Assembly: GCF_000730285.1 (NCBI RefSeq)
Contig: NZ_CP007174.1
Coordinates: forward strand, 1,612,001-1,676,000
Direction of reading: 5' to 3'
DNA from: Candidatus Nitrososphaera evergladensis SR1
Lineage (GTDB): Archaea > Thermoproteota > Nitrososphaeria > Nitrososphaerales > Nitrososphaeraceae
Length of the DNA: 64,000 nt
This document shows, piece after piece, positions 44,941-53,958 of the stretch. A program made the position numbers and the translations under genes. The notes below the pieces were generated by a model, which worked only from the letters and a program-made list of their open reading frames with translations, ran no database searches and was not told the origin of the DNA. Position 1 is the stretch's first letter. Each line of letters opens with the position of its first letter.

Positions 44941-45264
44941 ATGAAAAGAGAATTCATAGTAGCCCGCATTGAAGCTTCCCAAGATGGCAGTCCGTACGTC
45001 TATGTCACGTTCAACGACCCCAAAGACTACAAGCCTGACAGGCCCACGAACCCCTTTGGACAGAACACCATGGCGTTTTCTTCCATCGAGGACATGATGA
45101 AGAACATGCCAAAGGTGATAGCAAATATGCCAGGCATGTTTGGAGGCGGCCTAACAGACACCCCAATCATGAAGATGAGCATGAAGGAGTACCAGGACAT
45201 GGGGATAAAGGTTGGTGAAAAAGTCACCATCGAGATCCAAAAGATCGAGTCTTCAGGCATTTAG
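44941..45264 (+). CDS. Conserved-looking hypothetical protein
   Basis: The 107-residue protein has a beta-strand N-terminus (KREFIVARIEASQDGSPYVY), a Met-rich middle (MMKNMPKVIANMPGMFGG) and a C-terminal DMGIKVGEKVTIEIQKIE that looks like a small barrel. There is no membrane segment. A TATA-like GATATACAAATA lies about 37 bases before the ATG. I cannot name the family. Confidence 0.75.
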   Translation: MKREFIVARIEASQDGSPYVYVTFNDPKDYKPDRPTNPFGQNTMAFSSIEDMMKNMPKVIANMPGMFGGGLTDTPIMKMSMKEYQDMGIKVGEKVTIEIQKIESSGI

Positions 45265-45307
45265 CGAGCCCTTAATTTAAATACGCATTCAGTGATATAC
45301 CTGCTGT

Positions 45308-46552
45308 TTGGAACAGCAAAGAAAGGTGCGCGCAGAGGTCAAGCTGCCACTCATACTTATCCACACCCCGTTTGGTCTGGACTTCTTTGACAAGGTGGCC
45401 AGGGCTCCGGGGGCAAAAGCGTGGGCCAAGGTAAACACGTACCTCATGCCTGCCATAACTGTCCTTGCTATTTTTCTCATAATAGGCTCCCTTGCCGTGC
45501 TCTTTGCAAACTCGGAAGCAAGGACCAGCATCCGCGGAGTCGGACCGACGGCAAACCTGCTCATACCCGGCCTCAACCCGTACCTGCCCATAACATACGG
45601 ATGGGCCGCCCTTGTGATAACCATCATAATCCACGAGGCAGGCCACGGCATAATTGCGCGAGTGTACAACATCCGCGTGGATTCGACAGGGCTTGTGCTG
45701 TTTTTGGGAATACCGATAGGCGCATTTGTCAACATTGAAAGGGATGAGCTTGCCAAGGCCACGTTCAAGCAAAAGAGCGCGGTGCTTACGGCCGGCCCTC
45801 TCAACAACATGATACTTGCAGGCGCCTCGCTCCTCGCGCTTTTTCTGGTGATGACCACTCTTTCCCCGCTACCGCCAGCTCCCGGCGAGCCCCAGTTCGG
45901 AGTAGCCGTGGTCAGCGTCAATCCCGACTCGCTTGCCCAGTCCATAGGGCTCCCGCAGGGCGCCGTCATACAGGAGGTGGCAGGCCAGCAGGTAAGGAAG
46001 ATCGAGGATCTCGGCCCCATGCTTCGCGCCAACCTTGGCCAGACCATAGACATTACCTGGGTCGAGAGGTCCACTGGCGACGGCAATATCGCTTCTTTTG
46101 CGACAGTGACAAAGTCAGTGACACTTCCTGATGCAGTAGAGCCGGGCAAGGGCACACTTGGCATTGGCGTGGCAACCTTGGATACCACTGGCGCGGTCCT
46201 TGAGAGGTACAAGGGCGCGTTTGGTTCAAACCCGCTTGCAATACTCCTCCCGCCAACCATACAGGAGGGAGTAGTGCCGTACTCTGACCTGATGACGCCA
46301 AAGTACGAGTCAACCATCGGCCCAGTGTGGTCGCCGCTTGCAAACATGCTGTTCTGGCTGTGGTTTGTCAACTTTAACGTCGGCATATTCAACGCGCTCC
46401 CGATTGGCCCGCTTGACGGAGGCCAGCTGTACAGCGCACTTATCGAAAAGAAGATCAAGTCGCAGGTGATGGCCAAAAACGCTGCCACGATGCTCACGAT
46501 ACTGATGGCAGTAATCGTAGCGGCGGCGATACTGCTCCCGTACGTGATGTAG
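45308..46552 (+). CDS. Site-2 protease-like membrane metalloprotease (M50)
   Basis: This is an intramembrane zinc protease. The 414-residue protein has the zinc motif IIHEAGHGIIARV near residue 110, a PDZ domain in the middle (VVSVNPDSLAQSIGLPQGAV), and the third ligand motif NALPIGPLDGGQ near 365. It probably releases membrane-tethered regulators. The TTG start is 28 bases after a TATA-like TTTAAATAC. Confidence 0.9.
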   Translation: MEQQRKVRAEVKLPLILIHTPFGLDFFDKVARAPGAKAWAKVNTYLMPAITVLAIFLIIGSLAVLFANSEARTSIRGVGPTANLLIPGLNPYLPITYGWAALVITIIIHEAGHGIIARVYNIRVDSTGLVLFLGIPIGAFVNIERDELAKATFKQKSAVLTAGPLNNMILAGASLLALFLVMTTLSPLPPAPGEPQFGVAVVSVNPDSLAQSIGLPQGAVIQEVAGQQVRKIEDLGPMLRANLGQTIDITWVERSTGDGNIASFATVTKSVTLPDAVEPGKGTLGIGVATLDTTGAVLERYKGAFGSNPLAILLPPTIQEGVVPYSDLMTPKYESTIGPVWSPLANMLFWLWFVNFNVGIFNALPIGPLDGGQLYSALIEKKIKSQVMAKNAATMLTILMAVIVAAAILLPYVM

Positions 46553-46692
46553 AGTCAGAAGAAAAGAAAGCAGCGAACTTTGCTCTAGCCTCTTTGGAAC
46601 ATAAGCCCCGCCGGAACAGCCTTTTTGCTGCCTTGTCATCACGTTTGCCGCGGCGGCGCAGAACACACCCGCGCAGGCGGGGCAGTTAGCGC

Positions 46693-47073
46693 TTATTTTT
46701 TCTGCTGCTGTTGTTGAAGGAAGTGTCGCGGATCGAAAACCACCCTGAGCGAACTTATTTTCCCCTCATCGTTTACGTGGTACCAACCGCATACGAAAAC
46801 GGCCACAGGCGGAGTGCCGACGTTCAGGTCGTAGAACAGACAGACATCGTTGCCATCCGCAACTACCTTCTTGATCTCAAATTTTGGCAGGCGCAGGCGT
46901 TCCATGTCCTTAAAGTATGCGTCAGCGCTGTCATGCGAAGCAAGGGGCCCCAGAAACGACATGTTATCGCTTGCATAGCTTCTCGCAGATTTGTAATCCT
47001 GGTTCCCAAGAGCCTCGACAAACGACATCACGACTTGCTTTGCGTTATTTACAGATCCGATATTTTTTTGCAT
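46693..47073 (-). CDS. NTF2/SnoaL-like protein, copy 1
   Basis: The 126-residue NTF2-fold protein has VVMSFVEALGNQDYKSARSY, then DAYFKDMERL, then VCLFYDLNVG and VFVCGWYHVNDEGKISSLRV. It is divergent from a double Lrp-like regulator and is paralogous to the protein at 48106, which has the same arrangement. GATAAATCC on the minus strand lies 25 bases before the ATG. The function is unknown; the family includes stress-related and ligand-binding members. Confidence 0.82.
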   Translation of the reverse strand: MQKNIGSVNNAKQVVMSFVEALGNQDYKSARSYASDNMSFLGPLASHDSADAYFKDMERLRLPKFEIKKVVADGNDVCLFYDLNVGTPPVAVFVCGWYHVNDEGKISSLRVVFDPRHFLQQQQQKK

Positions 47074-47092
47074 GGCATTCCTTCGATGGCAT

Positions 47093-47143
47093 TGGATTTA
47101 TCTGCGCGTTAGACCAGCCTTTTGATTTAGGGAAACTTTATTC
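47093..47143. promoter_or_regulatory. Divergent control region of module copy 1
   Basis: GGATTTATC is the reverse TATA of the NTF2-like gene and CTTTATTC at 47136-47143 is the TATA of the Lrp-like gene. Between them lies CCTTTTGATTTAGGGAA, identical in copy 2 with the same spacing. Likely operator or shared BRE site for autoregulation. Confidence 0.5.
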
Positions 47144-47172
47144 AGTCGCCGGCGCAGACAAGAGGCATATCA

Positions 47173-48057
47173 TTGGACTCTAAGGACTTTCAGCTGCTTG
47201 TGGCGCTTGAGGATAACGCGCGTCAGAGTTACCGGTCGCTTGGCCGGCGAGTCTTGCTCTCTGCTCCTTCGGTCCGGGACCGGCTTGGGAGCCTGAAGCG
47301 CAAGGGGGTCTTGCAAGGGTTCATGCTGTCGATAGACCCGGGCGTATTTGGCCGCGACGACCTTTTGCTATTCTTCCGGGGCGACTTTACGCGGCAGGCG
47401 GTGCTGGCGGCACTTGCAGCGCCAGACGTGTCCTGGGCGGCCTGGAAACTGGACGAGCGCGTGACCGTGGGGATGTGGACAAAGGATGAGCGCAAGGCTG
47501 CAAACACCCTTGCAGATATCCTTGGAACCAGACCGTCGGGGCGGGCTTTAACGCCGCGCAAGAAAAAGGAAAAGAGGCTTGCGCCGGTCTCGATTATCGA
47601 CCTTTCCATAATGGATGCATTGGTAGACGATCCCAGGCTGCCATTTGGCGAACTTGTCAAATCTACAGGCCTGAGCCCAAAAACTGTACGCAAGCACCTT
47701 GAGCTACTTCTGGAGACGAAGACGATTTCCATAGAGCCCCTTCTTGGAGCGCTGACAGACTCCGGCAAGTTGATTTATCAGCTGCTGGTCGCCGGGACGG
47801 TCGGCATGAGCGAAGTGCGAAGGATAATGGGCGAGACTGCTCTGACTCACCAGACGCAGGAACCTCCGATGAAGTACATGCTCTGCATGGGAGGCTCTTT
47901 GACCGAAGTGATAGCCAAGACCCGGGCGCTGGAGAAGGTTTCGGGAGTCGAGTCTGTCACGATATCCCTGAATCGGGAAGTGCTGGTCTCCACCGACCTC
48001 CGGCACTCTCTGATCAGGGAGGAGATTAAAAAGCTGGAAAAGGACAGAGCGACCTAG
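47173..48057 (+). CDS. Double Lrp-like regulator, copy 1
   Basis: The 294-residue protein has two tandem HTH-plus-RAM-like units: DNARQSYRSLGRRVLLSAPS then RDRLGSLKRKGVLQGF in the first, and GELVKSTGLSPKTVRKHLEL in the second, followed by a beta-rich ligand domain ending REVLVSTDLRHSLIREE. The TTG start lies about 33 bases after its TATA-like box. Together with the copy at 48578 it forms a tandem duplication; each is divergent from an NTF2-like gene, which is the likely target. Confidence 0.82.
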   Translation: MDSKDFQLLVALEDNARQSYRSLGRRVLLSAPSVRDRLGSLKRKGVLQGFMLSIDPGVFGRDDLLLFFRGDFTRQAVLAALAAPDVSWAAWKLDERVTVGMWTKDERKAANTLADILGTRPSGRALTPRKKKEKRLAPVSIIDLSIMDALVDDPRLPFGELVKSTGLSPKTVRKHLELLLETKTISIEPLLGALTDSGKLIYQLLVAGTVGMSEVRRIMGETALTHQTQEPPMKYMLCMGGSLTEVIAKTRALEKVSGVESVTISLNREVLVSTDLRHSLIREEIKKLEKDRAT

Positions 48058-48105
48058 CACCGTCGTCGCCAAACATGGGATATCATCATTGGATTATCTT
48101 GGCAC

Positions 48106-48483
48106 CTATTGTTTTCTCTGAAGGAGAGGCCGCGGGTCATAGACCAACTTGAGAGATCGTATTTTCCCACCCTCTACACGATACCATCCACAAGCAAACA
48201 GGGTTACATCCCCCGCAATGACATCGTTAAAGACGCAGACATCGCTTCCATCCGTGAAAACCTTCTTGACGTCGAATCTATACGGTTCTTGGTGCGCCTG
48301 TTGCGCCTGTTCTGCAGCCTTAAAGTATGCTTCTGCGCTGTCAAAGGACCCTTGAGGAAGTTTGAACGTAAAGTCATCGCTCACGCAACTCCGGGCAGAT
48401 TTGAGATCCCCGTTGTTCAGGGATTCAAGAAAAGATATCACTACTTCCTTTGAGCTTTTTGCGGGTTGTTCGTTCTTTTGCAT
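48106..48483 (-). CDS. NTF2/SnoaL-like protein, copy 2
   Basis: This 125-residue paralogue of the protein at 46693 has the same start (MQKN), VVISFLESLNNGDLKSARSC, DAYFKAAEQAQQ and FACGWYRVEGGKIRSLKLVY, and ends in a Phe/Leu-Arg tail (PRPLLQRKQ). Regions of strong identity at both ends show recent duplication. GATAAATCC is again 25 bases before the ATG. Confidence 0.82.
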   Translation of the reverse strand: MQKNEQPAKSSKEVVISFLESLNNGDLKSARSCVSDDFTFKLPQGSFDSAEAYFKAAEQAQQAHQEPYRFDVKKVFTDGSDVCVFNDVIAGDVTLFACGWYRVEGGKIRSLKLVYDPRPLLQRKQ

Positions 48484-48502
48484 GGCATTCGATTAGTAGC
48501 AC

Positions 48503-48554
48503 TGGATTTATCTCCTCGTTAAGCGAACCTTTTGATTTAGGGAATCTTATATTC
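48503..48554. promoter_or_regulatory. Divergent control region of module copy 2
   Basis: This has the same layout as the region at 47093: GGATTTATC, a 34-base spacer containing CGTTA and CCTTTTGATTTAGGGAA, then TATA-like CTTATATTC. Conservation here while the flanks differ points to a bound protein. Confidence 0.5.
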
Positions 48555-48577
48555 AAGCTGGGCACATGAACTAGCTG

Positions 48578-49456
48578 GTGGACTCTAAGGACTTTCAGCT
48601 GCTTGTGGCGCTAGACGACAACGCGCGCCAGAGCTACCAGTCACTGGGCAGGCAGGTCTTGCTCTCTGCCCCTGCGGTCCGGGATCGTCTCAAGCGCTTG
48701 AAGAGCAAAAGAGTCCTCCAAGGATTCAACTTGATGATAAATCCAAGCGTGTTTGACCGTATCGGCCTTGTCTTGTTCTTTAATGGAGACTTTCAGCGAA
48801 AGACGGCGCTTGCGGCACTTGCTGCGCCGGACACATCCTGGGTGCGCTTGAAACTGGACGGGCAAATGATCGTGGGGCTATGGACCAAAGATGAAGACAA
48901 GAGTGCTGACCATCTCGCAAACATCCTGGGTACAAAACCATCTGGACGAATTTTTACGCCGCGCAAGAAGTGTGCGCCGGTTTCCATCACAGACCTGTCA
49001 ATAATGGATGCCCTCGTAGACGACCCCAAAATGCCATTTGGTGAACTCTTGAAAACTACTGGGCTAAGTCCAAAGACTGTACGCAAGCACCTTAACCTGC
49101 TCTTGGAGACAAAAACGATTTCCATTGTGCCTCTTCTCGGGGCGCTGGCAGATTCGGGCGAGCTGATATATCCGCTGGTAATTACCGGGACGGTCGGCAT
49201 GAGCGAGGTGCAAAGAATAATGGGCGAGACGGCGCTATTGCGCGATATTCAGGAGCCACCAATGAAGTACGTGCTTTGCAGGTCAAATTCCTTGGCCGAC
49301 GTTACAGCCAAGGTACGGGCGCTGGAGAAGGTGAGTGGAGTCAAGTCCGTTGAAATATCCTTGAATCGTGAGGTGATGGTTTCTACAGACCTTCGGCACT
49401 CTCTAATCAGGGAGAAAATCAAAGAGCTGGAAATGGTCCGGGTGGAAACTAGCTAG
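48578..49456 (+). CDS. Double Lrp-like regulator, copy 2
   Basis: This 292-residue paralogue of the regulator at 47173 starts MDSKDFQLLVALDDNARQSY. The two HTH units are SLGRQVLLSAPAVRDRL and LLKTTGLSPKTVRKHLNL; the C-terminal REVMVSTDLRHSLIRE is nearly identical to copy 1. A linker of three extra residues in copy 1 (KKKEKR region) is absent. The GTG start is about 28 bases after its TATA-like box. Confidence 0.82.
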   Translation: MDSKDFQLLVALDDNARQSYQSLGRQVLLSAPAVRDRLKRLKSKRVLQGFNLMINPSVFDRIGLVLFFNGDFQRKTALAALAAPDTSWVRLKLDGQMIVGLWTKDEDKSADHLANILGTKPSGRIFTPRKKCAPVSITDLSIMDALVDDPKMPFGELLKTTGLSPKTVRKHLNLLLETKTISIVPLLGALADSGELIYPLVITGTVGMSEVQRIMGETALLRDIQEPPMKYVLCRSNSLADVTAKVRALEKVSGVKSVEISLNREVMVSTDLRHSLIREKIKELEMVRVETS

Positions 49457-49476
49457 TGGCAAATCTCTGTCCCAAA

Positions 49477-49875
49477 TCACGCCATTCCCGACCTGTCCAC
49501 CACGTCCCAGTGCTCTGCAATCTTGCCATTCTCAATCCTGTACAGGTCGGCAGATTTTATGGTAACTCTTTTGCCTGTTTGCTTGTTGGTGGCAGTCGTG
49601 GTCAGCATGACAAGCACCCTGTCATCTTCGGCAACAATATGATCTATTGTTGTATGCGAATCTGGAAATTCCTGAAAGAATCTTTTGCGGTGTTCCTTAA
49701 AACCCTCTGTCCCCATTGCCTGCTGATTATTGTTTCGTATTGGGATTTGTCCAAGGTACTTGTCAGCAGTTGCAACGTCGTGCCTGTTCAATGTATCTTC
49801 GATAAAGTTGCGCACAAGTTGTTTGTTCTTTTCCAAGTTGGACGGTTGATTATCATGAGCCGTTGCTTCGCTCAT
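49477..49875 (-). CDS. SnoaL-like ester-cyclase family protein
   Basis: The 132-residue NTF2-fold protein of the SnoaL/ester-cyclase group has VRNFIEDTLNRHDVATADKY, RFFQEFPDSHTTIDHIVAED and YRIENGKIAEHWDVVD. This sequence subtype differs from the two NTF2-like genes nearby. It is convergent with regulator copy 2. The substrate is unknown. Confidence 0.87.
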   Translation of the reverse strand: MSEATAHDNQPSNLEKNKQLVRNFIEDTLNRHDVATADKYLGQIPIRNNNQQAMGTEGFKEHRKRFFQEFPDSHTTIDHIVAEDDRVLVMLTTTATNKQTGKRVTIKSADLYRIENGKIAEHWDVVDRSGMA

Positions 49876-50083
49876 GCAAACTTTGGGAAATTAAAGCTAT
49901 TAACCCTATAGCTCTTGCAAGACAGGTTGTTGGCAAGCAACCCGTGACTTGCAACAAAAGCCCGCAAGATACGACAGCCAAAGGAATTACCCATCGACAC
50001 GCATGTATGCAACAGAACTTGGAAACAGGCTCAAAAAGATAAGAAATAGCGAGTTCATTCTTATCATGCGGCAGTGACAGCGC

Positions 50084-50752
50084 ATGAAAGGCGATAATGA
50101 TGGCCCCTCATTCTCTAATATTCCTGCGAAGTCTGCGAGCTACTATGATAGAAATACTCAGAGCTATTCGGAGAGCAATCAAAATCCAGCAGACTTTATA
50201 GACGAATTTCTAGAATACTTGCAAAAAGGCAAAGGAAAAGCTGTCCTTGACCTTGGCAGCGGGCCGGGCATTAATGCAGGATACATGCATTCAAGGAACT
50301 TTCAAGTTATCGGAATAGACCTGTCTGAAAAGATGATCGAGTATGCAAGAAGCAGGTATCCTCATATTGAATTTCGATTAGGTGACATGACAAAGCTGCC
50401 GTTTTCAGCTAACAGCTTTGACAGCATACTTGCTTCATATTCCTTGATACACTTGACAAAAGATATTATCGGTTCCGTCTTGGCAAGACTCTATGAAATT
50501 CTAAGGCAGGGCGGGGTAATCTATCTCTCCGTTCAGTGTGGCAATTCCACACAAGGATTCTTTTCTCATCCCTTGATTCCAAGTGATCAGGTATTCCTCA
50601 ACATATTTGCTAAAGAAGAGATAGTTGGTTTGCTATCAGAACATCGGTTTGAAATAATCTCTCAACATGAAAAGCTGCCTCATGGCAAGGTATTCAATTT
50701 TACAAAACTGTTTATAATTGCCAAGAAAACCGAGCCTTTGCAACAGGCTTGA
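50084..50752 (+). CDS. Class I SAM-dependent methyltransferase
   Basis: The 222-residue Rossmann methyltransferase has motif I VLDLGSGPGINAGYM, motif II VIGIDLSEKMIEYAR and the post-motif FDSILASYSLIHL. It is a small-molecule type methyltransferase with no substrate clue. Base composition is more A/T-rich than its neighbours, compatible with acquisition. Confidence 0.88.
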   Translation: MKGDNDGPSFSNIPAKSASYYDRNTQSYSESNQNPADFIDEFLEYLQKGKGKAVLDLGSGPGINAGYMHSRNFQVIGIDLSEKMIEYARSRYPHIEFRLGDMTKLPFSANSFDSILASYSLIHLTKDIIGSVLARLYEILRQGGVIYLSVQCGNSTQGFFSHPLIPSDQVFLNIFAKEEIVGLLSEHRFEIISQHEKLPHGKVFNFTKLFIIAKKTEPLQQA

Positions 50753-50913
50753 AGCAACCGCGACGCAGCACTAGAAACCAAAGTGTAGCAGCCAGTCATA
50801 ACAGCCGACTTTGCAGCAGAACTCTGCGGGATAAGAATGCAGGAAAGAGAATAGATTATCTCTTTACATAACTGATAACTACTGCAAGGGCAAATCATTT
50901 CTACACACAACGA

Positions 50914-51327
50914 ATGGATGCCAAAGCACCAGCATACAACATTGGCAGGTGGCATAGACCGAGAGTCTATGGTACAATCGTTGCTTTGTATTTCCTTGTT
51001 GTAGGGGCTGTTGGATTTATCCCCCTTGGAGTAGTTTCTTTGATGTTTATACCGTTTCTAGGCTTGTCTATTCTTGCAGGTATTATTACGCTAAGAGAAA
51101 GTGAGGGAAAATATGTGAGGGCATTTCAATATGGCATGCTCATTGGCTGGTTACTGCCAAGCGTATGGGTCGTACATCTGGTCGCTGGCATTGGTGGCTC
51201 GCAGCCTGATGATGCTACAAGTACACCGATTATGGTCTCCATGTGGACGGCAAATATCCTGATGTACATATTCCTGTACAAACGATACTCTCGATCTCCA
51301 ACAAAATCTGCTTTATTTCAACAATGA
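50914..51327 (+). CDS. Four-helix membrane protein, unknown
   Basis: The 137-residue protein has four hydrophobic helices: GTIVALYFLVVGAVGFIPLG, VSLMFIPFLGLSILAGIITL, FQYGMLIGWLLPSVWVVHLV and MWTANILMYIFLY. A small ORF follows with an ATGA overlap. No family is recognised. Confidence 0.68.
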   Translation: MDAKAPAYNIGRWHRPRVYGTIVALYFLVVGAVGFIPLGVVSLMFIPFLGLSILAGIITLRESEGKYVRAFQYGMLIGWLLPSVWVVHLVAGIGGSQPDDATSTPIMVSMWTANILMYIFLYKRYSRSPTKSALFQQ

Positions 51328-51494
51328 ATATCGCTGCAAGCGATGTGCATCAGCCACCGAGCTCCAACGAAAACAACCGCGCTGAAGCAATAACTCCCTT
51401 GGTGAAGCGCGTTCCAGAAACTCCCGCGTACGAAGCAGAACTGAAGAGCAGTATGCTTTTATATCTGGAAGGTGGAGGTAAGCTTGACTTATAG
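51324..51494 (+). CDS. Possible small protein coupled to the membrane protein gene
   Basis: The 56-residue frame starts MNIAASDVHQPPSSNENNRA at an ATG that overlaps the previous stop as ATGA. It is soluble, polar and lacks motifs, ending LKSSMLLYLEGGGKLDL. The overlap is the only support; it may not be a gene. Confidence 0.3.
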   Translation: MNIAASDVHQPPSSNENNRAEAITPLVKRVPETPAYEAELKSSMLLYLEGGGKLDL

Positions 51495-51567
51495 CTGGCT
51501 CGTGCCGAGGCATTTTCTACAGCACAATACTTGGCATAGCTAGACGAAAGATAAATGAGGCAAGAAC

Positions 51568-53664
51568 TTGGAAAAAAATGAAATAAAAGAATTTGAAGAA
51601 CAGGCGCAAACCCAGCGCAGGCCCCGGCCGGAGCAGCAGCAAAGAAGGTCCGCGCAGGCTCAGGTCGCTTCTGCTGCAAACCACGTGACCAAGGTCACGA
51701 CTGAAAGCGAGGACGACGTTGCCAAGATAATACTGCAGTCCATACCGGCCGACTCGCAGATAACAAACGTCAGGTTTGAGGGCCCCAACATTGCGCTATA
51801 CACGAAAAACCCCAAGTTTGCACTCACCGACTTGACCTACTACCTTTCTTCGCTTTCAAAGACCCTGAAAAAGAGGTTCATAATACGCACTGACCCGGCA
51901 GTTCGCCTGCCAGAAGACGCCACGCGGCAGGCGGTGGTGAAGCTCTTGCCAAAAGACGTGCAGGTGTCGGCAGTGTTTTGCGACGACGCAACCGGCGAAG
52001 TCGTCCTTGAGGTGAGCAGGCCGGAGGCAATAGACCCGGCTATGATAGTAGAGATTGCCAGGACAACCGGCTGGATAGCCCACACGAGGCGCTCGCCCCA
52101 CATACCGTCGACCAGCATCAACACGATACATTCTACGCTAAAGGGCTCAGCAAAGGAGCGTACAGACTTCCTCCAAAAGCTCGGGACGAGGCTGTTCCGC
52201 GGGCCGCTTGTGGTCGGCAACGTATCAGAGAACGGAAACGGCAGGAGCGAGCCGTCTGACGTCTCGCCAAGGCCCCAGTGGTCGCAGAACCGCGAGGAAG
52301 TGATGCTGTTCTGCCTTGGAGGCGTCAAGCAGGTAGGGCGCTCGTGCTTTATCGTAGTGACGCCGGAGAGCAAGGTCATGCTTGACTGCGGCATAAACCC
52401 GGGCGAGATGTCCGGCCTTGACGCATATCCGCGGATTGACTGGCTCAACTTTAATCTGGACGAGCTTGACGCGGTTGTCATCAGCCACGCCCACATCGAC
52501 CACCAGGGGTTCTTGCCGGCGCTCTTCAAGTACGGCTACCGGGGGCCTGTGTACTGCACCGAGCCGACGCTTCCATTGATGACGCTTCTCCAGATGGACT
52601 CGGTCAAGATAGCAAATTCAAACGGGACGTACCTGCCGTACGAGGCAAGGGACGTCCACGAGGTAATAAAGCGCACGATAACGCTCCCGTACGGCAAGCC
52701 GACGGACATTTCGCCGGACATCACGGTCACTTTGAACAACGCCGGCCACATCATGGGAAGCGCAACCGTGCACCTGAACATCTCTGGCGCGCACAACATA
52801 CTCTACTCTGGTGACTACAAGTATGCGCGGACGCAGCTGCTCGACAGCGCGGTGGCGACGTACCCGAGGGTCGAGACGCTGATAACAGAAAGCACGTACG
52901 GCAATACCTCTGACATCATGCCGGACCAGGCGTTTGTGTACAGGACGTTTTCAGAGTCGATAAACAAGGTGCTGTCGGAGGGAGGCAAGGTGCTGATACC
53001 GGTGCCTGCTGTCGGCAGGGCGCAGGAGATAATGCTTGTAATGGCAAAGGAGATGAGCGAGGGAAGGCTCGTCGAGTCGCCCATATACATCGAGGGCATG
53101 ATATCGGAGGCAAGCGCAATCCACATGTCGTACGCCCACTACCTCGGCGCCGACGTGCGCAGGTCAGTCTCGCAGGGCATAAACCCGTTCACGTCAGAAT
53201 ACTTTACCGTCATAAGCGGAGGCAAGCGCGAAGAGGCGATAAACGACCAGAACCCGGCCATAATCATGGCGACGTCCGGTATGCTCGAAGGCGGCCCGTC
53301 TGTCGAGTATTTCAAGGAGCTTGCGCCAAACCCCAAGAACAAGATAATCTTTGTCTCGTACCAGATTAACGGCACGCTTGGCCGGCGCGTCCTTGACGGC
53401 AACGTGTCTGAAGTGAGCATGATGGACAAGTCCGGGAAGGTCAAGGTGGTGCCCGTGAGGTGCCAGACTCAAAAGATAGACGGCTTTTCAGGCCACAGCG
53501 ACTTTAACCAGATAATGAACTTTGTAGCCAAGATCAAGCCAAAGCGCGTCCTTATAAACCACGGCGAGCGGACCAAGTCAGAAAACGTCGCAAGCGCGAT
53601 ATACTCAAGACTAAAGATACGCTCCGGGGTCCCGGACAACCGCGAGATTGTCCGCCTGCGGTAA
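51568..53664 (+). CDS. aCPSF1/FttA: KH-domain beta-CASP ribonuclease
   Basis: This is the archaeal transcription-termination and RNA-processing nuclease. The 698-residue protein has a Gln/Arg-rich N-terminal extension, tandem KH-like domains (residues 50-200), a metallo-beta-lactamase core (VVISHAHIDHQG, SGDYKYA, ITESTYGN) and a beta-CASP domain (PAVGRAQE, ATSGMLEGGP, SGHSDFNQIM, NHGER). The zinc ligands are all present. The start is TTG; the extension makes it longer than the usual 630-650 residues. Confidence 0.94.
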   Translation: MEKNEIKEFEEQAQTQRRPRPEQQQRRSAQAQVASAANHVTKVTTESEDDVAKIILQSIPADSQITNVRFEGPNIALYTKNPKFALTDLTYYLSSLSKTLKKRFIIRTDPAVRLPEDATRQAVVKLLPKDVQVSAVFCDDATGEVVLEVSRPEAIDPAMIVEIARTTGWIAHTRRSPHIPSTSINTIHSTLKGSAKERTDFLQKLGTRLFRGPLVVGNVSENGNGRSEPSDVSPRPQWSQNREEVMLFCLGGVKQVGRSCFIVVTPESKVMLDCGINPGEMSGLDAYPRIDWLNFNLDELDAVVISHAHIDHQGFLPALFKYGYRGPVYCTEPTLPLMTLLQMDSVKIANSNGTYLPYEARDVHEVIKRTITLPYGKPTDISPDITVTLNNAGHIMGSATVHLNISGAHNILYSGDYKYARTQLLDSAVATYPRVETLITESTYGNTSDIMPDQAFVYRTFSESINKVLSEGGKVLIPVPAVGRAQEIMLVMAKEMSEGRLVESPIYIEGMISEASAIHMSYAHYLGADVRRSVSQGINPFTSEYFTVISGGKREEAINDQNPAIIMATSGMLEGGPSVEYFKELAPNPKNKIIFVSYQINGTLGRRVLDGNVSEVSMMDKSGKVKVVPVRCQTQKIDGFSGHSDFNQIMNFVAKIKPKRVLINHGERTKSENVASAIYSRLKIRSGVPDNREIVRLR

Positions 53665-53728
53665 AGGAAATCCTCCATAGCGTTTTTTACCCCGTGTATC
53701 CAATAGTGTGTGCGGGTAGAACCTTGAG

Positions 53729-53869
53729 ATGGCTATTAGGTACAGGTGCGTCAACTGCAACATTGTTTTGTCAGGTGAGGGGGCATCTAGGCACTACCTT
53801 GCAAACCCGACGCACAAGCTCGAAAAACTGCCGCCACCGCCCAAGCCGGTGAAAAGCCCTACCAGGTAG
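53729..53869 (+). CDS. Small zinc-binding protein (46 aa)
   Basis: MAIRYRCVNCNIVLSGEGAS continues with RHYLANPTHKLEKL and a Pro-rich tail. Cys7, Cys10, His22 and His29 can form one zinc site of finger type. It lies 65 bases after the aCPSF1 gene on the same strand. Such tiny proteins may pair with nucleic acids; the function is unknown. Confidence 0.65.
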   Translation: MAIRYRCVNCNIVLSGEGASRHYLANPTHKLEKLPPPPKPVKSPTR

Positions 53870-53958
53870 TAGAGGGCTATCACTGCGGCTCAAACATGCA
53901 AAATATTATAGAATGACGCGTCGTCGTGCTTTTATACAATGGACTGCCGCGTTACTCA

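Noticed and set aside
45289-46497. 402-codon open frame on the minus strand
   Set aside because: It is antisense to the site-2 protease with HEAGH and LDGG motifs; composition (Ser/Pro/Arg/Thr rich) is that of a high-GC antisense shadow.
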